A stretch of 64,000 bases of DNA from Ignavibacteria bacterium (GTDB taxonomy: Bacteria > Bacteroidota > Ignavibacteria > Ignavibacteriales > Ignavibacteriaceae): positions 1,831,575 through 1,895,574 of the forward strand of contig JAFLBV010000001.1 of the NCBI GenBank assembly GCA_017302895.1, read 5' to 3'. Under the pieces are notes generated by a model. That model was given only the letters and a program-made list of their open reading frames with translations, was not told where the DNA came from and made no database searches. Both the position numbers and the translations under genes were made by a program. Of the stretch, positions 63,949 through 64,000 are shown piece by piece; within the stretch, counting starts at the first letter, position 1, and every line of letters starts with the position of its first letter.

Positions 63949-64000
63949 TTTTTTAGATATGAGGTGTTATTTTTGTCAATTCATCGGAGTATTGGCGATC
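63789..64000. repeat. 46-bp direct duplication within array D region
   Basis: The 46-base segment from AGATATGAGGTGTTATTTTTG to CGGAGTATTxGCGATC occurs at 63789-63834 and again at 63955-64000 with one difference. Between them lie AGCTCATAG-type repeats and two hairpin units. The right copy is cut by the window edge. Confidence 0.85.

Overview
This 64 kb window (about 40% GC, AT-rich spacers) looks like chromosome from a Gram-negative member of the Bacteroidota/Chlorobi/Ignavibacteria group, most likely an Ignavibacteria-type bacterium. The evidence is two secreted beta-propeller-like proteins ending in 'SQN(Y/F)PNPFNP'-type sorting domains, a TonB-dependent receptor of the Bacteroidota kind with a carboxypeptidase-regulatory-like N-terminus, a MetH enzyme, an HldD heptose epimerase (lipopolysaccharide), many PAS/GAF histidine kinases, weak Shine-Dalgarno use at many genes, and one TTTG-N20-TATATTTG promoter of Bacteroidota form. 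The species cannot be named from the sequence alone.

Layout. 0-7.7 kb: end of an AIM24-family gene, msrA with a pseudo-receiver/GAF protein, a secreted S9 peptidase, then a small membrane protein, a PstS-like lipoprotein and a TPR protein. 7.8-14.3 kb: tricorn-like protease, a TerB-like protein, and an M14 carboxypeptidase translationally coupled to a VanX-type dipeptidase. 14.3-14.8 kb: an intact initiator tRNA gene sitting between two broken, palindrome-interrupted tRNA halves. 14.8-18.2 kb: UbiA prenyltransferase, DUF2461, a medium-chain oxidoreductase and a TM2 protein. 18.2-30.2 kb: four sensor histidine kinases, a serine hydrolase, a GH3 beta-glucosidase and a CrcB fluoride channel. 30.3-43.3 kb: two sorting-domain proteins, a TonB receptor, an ECF sigma/anti-sigma/TonB-like operon, an outer-membrane protein, a membrane AraC regulator and a SPOR-like protein, with a pair of inverted 48-50 bp repeat arrays at 39.1-39.5 kb. 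43.4-48.3 kb: a giant hybrid kinase with HPt followed by a receiver-PP2C phosphatase. 48.3-60.5 kb: metH, hldD, a very acidic protein, a second S9 peptidase, a DUF1232 protein, recN, hemW and a trxB-type reductase. 60.6-62.5 kb: two paralogous small membrane proteins divergent from an ECF sigma/zinc-finger anti-sigma pair. 62.6-64 kb: an IS200-like single-strand transposase gene bracketed by inverted arrays of the same 50-bp repeat.

Most notable points. (1) The tnpA-plus-arrays locus at the right edge and the transposase-free array pair at 39 kb share one repeat family and resemble a REP/RAYT ('REPtron') system in organisation. (2) The two divergent promoters between the 61 kb sigma operon and the membrane-protein pair share TGTAACC-N17-GTCT(A/G)A exactly, which predicts an autoregulated ECF regulon. 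(3) The initiator tRNA locus seems to have been rebuilt by short palindromic elements and a roughly 200-bp insertion. Much of the rest is secreted protein and peptide degradation plus environmental sensing, consistent with a heterotroph living on proteins and polysaccharides.
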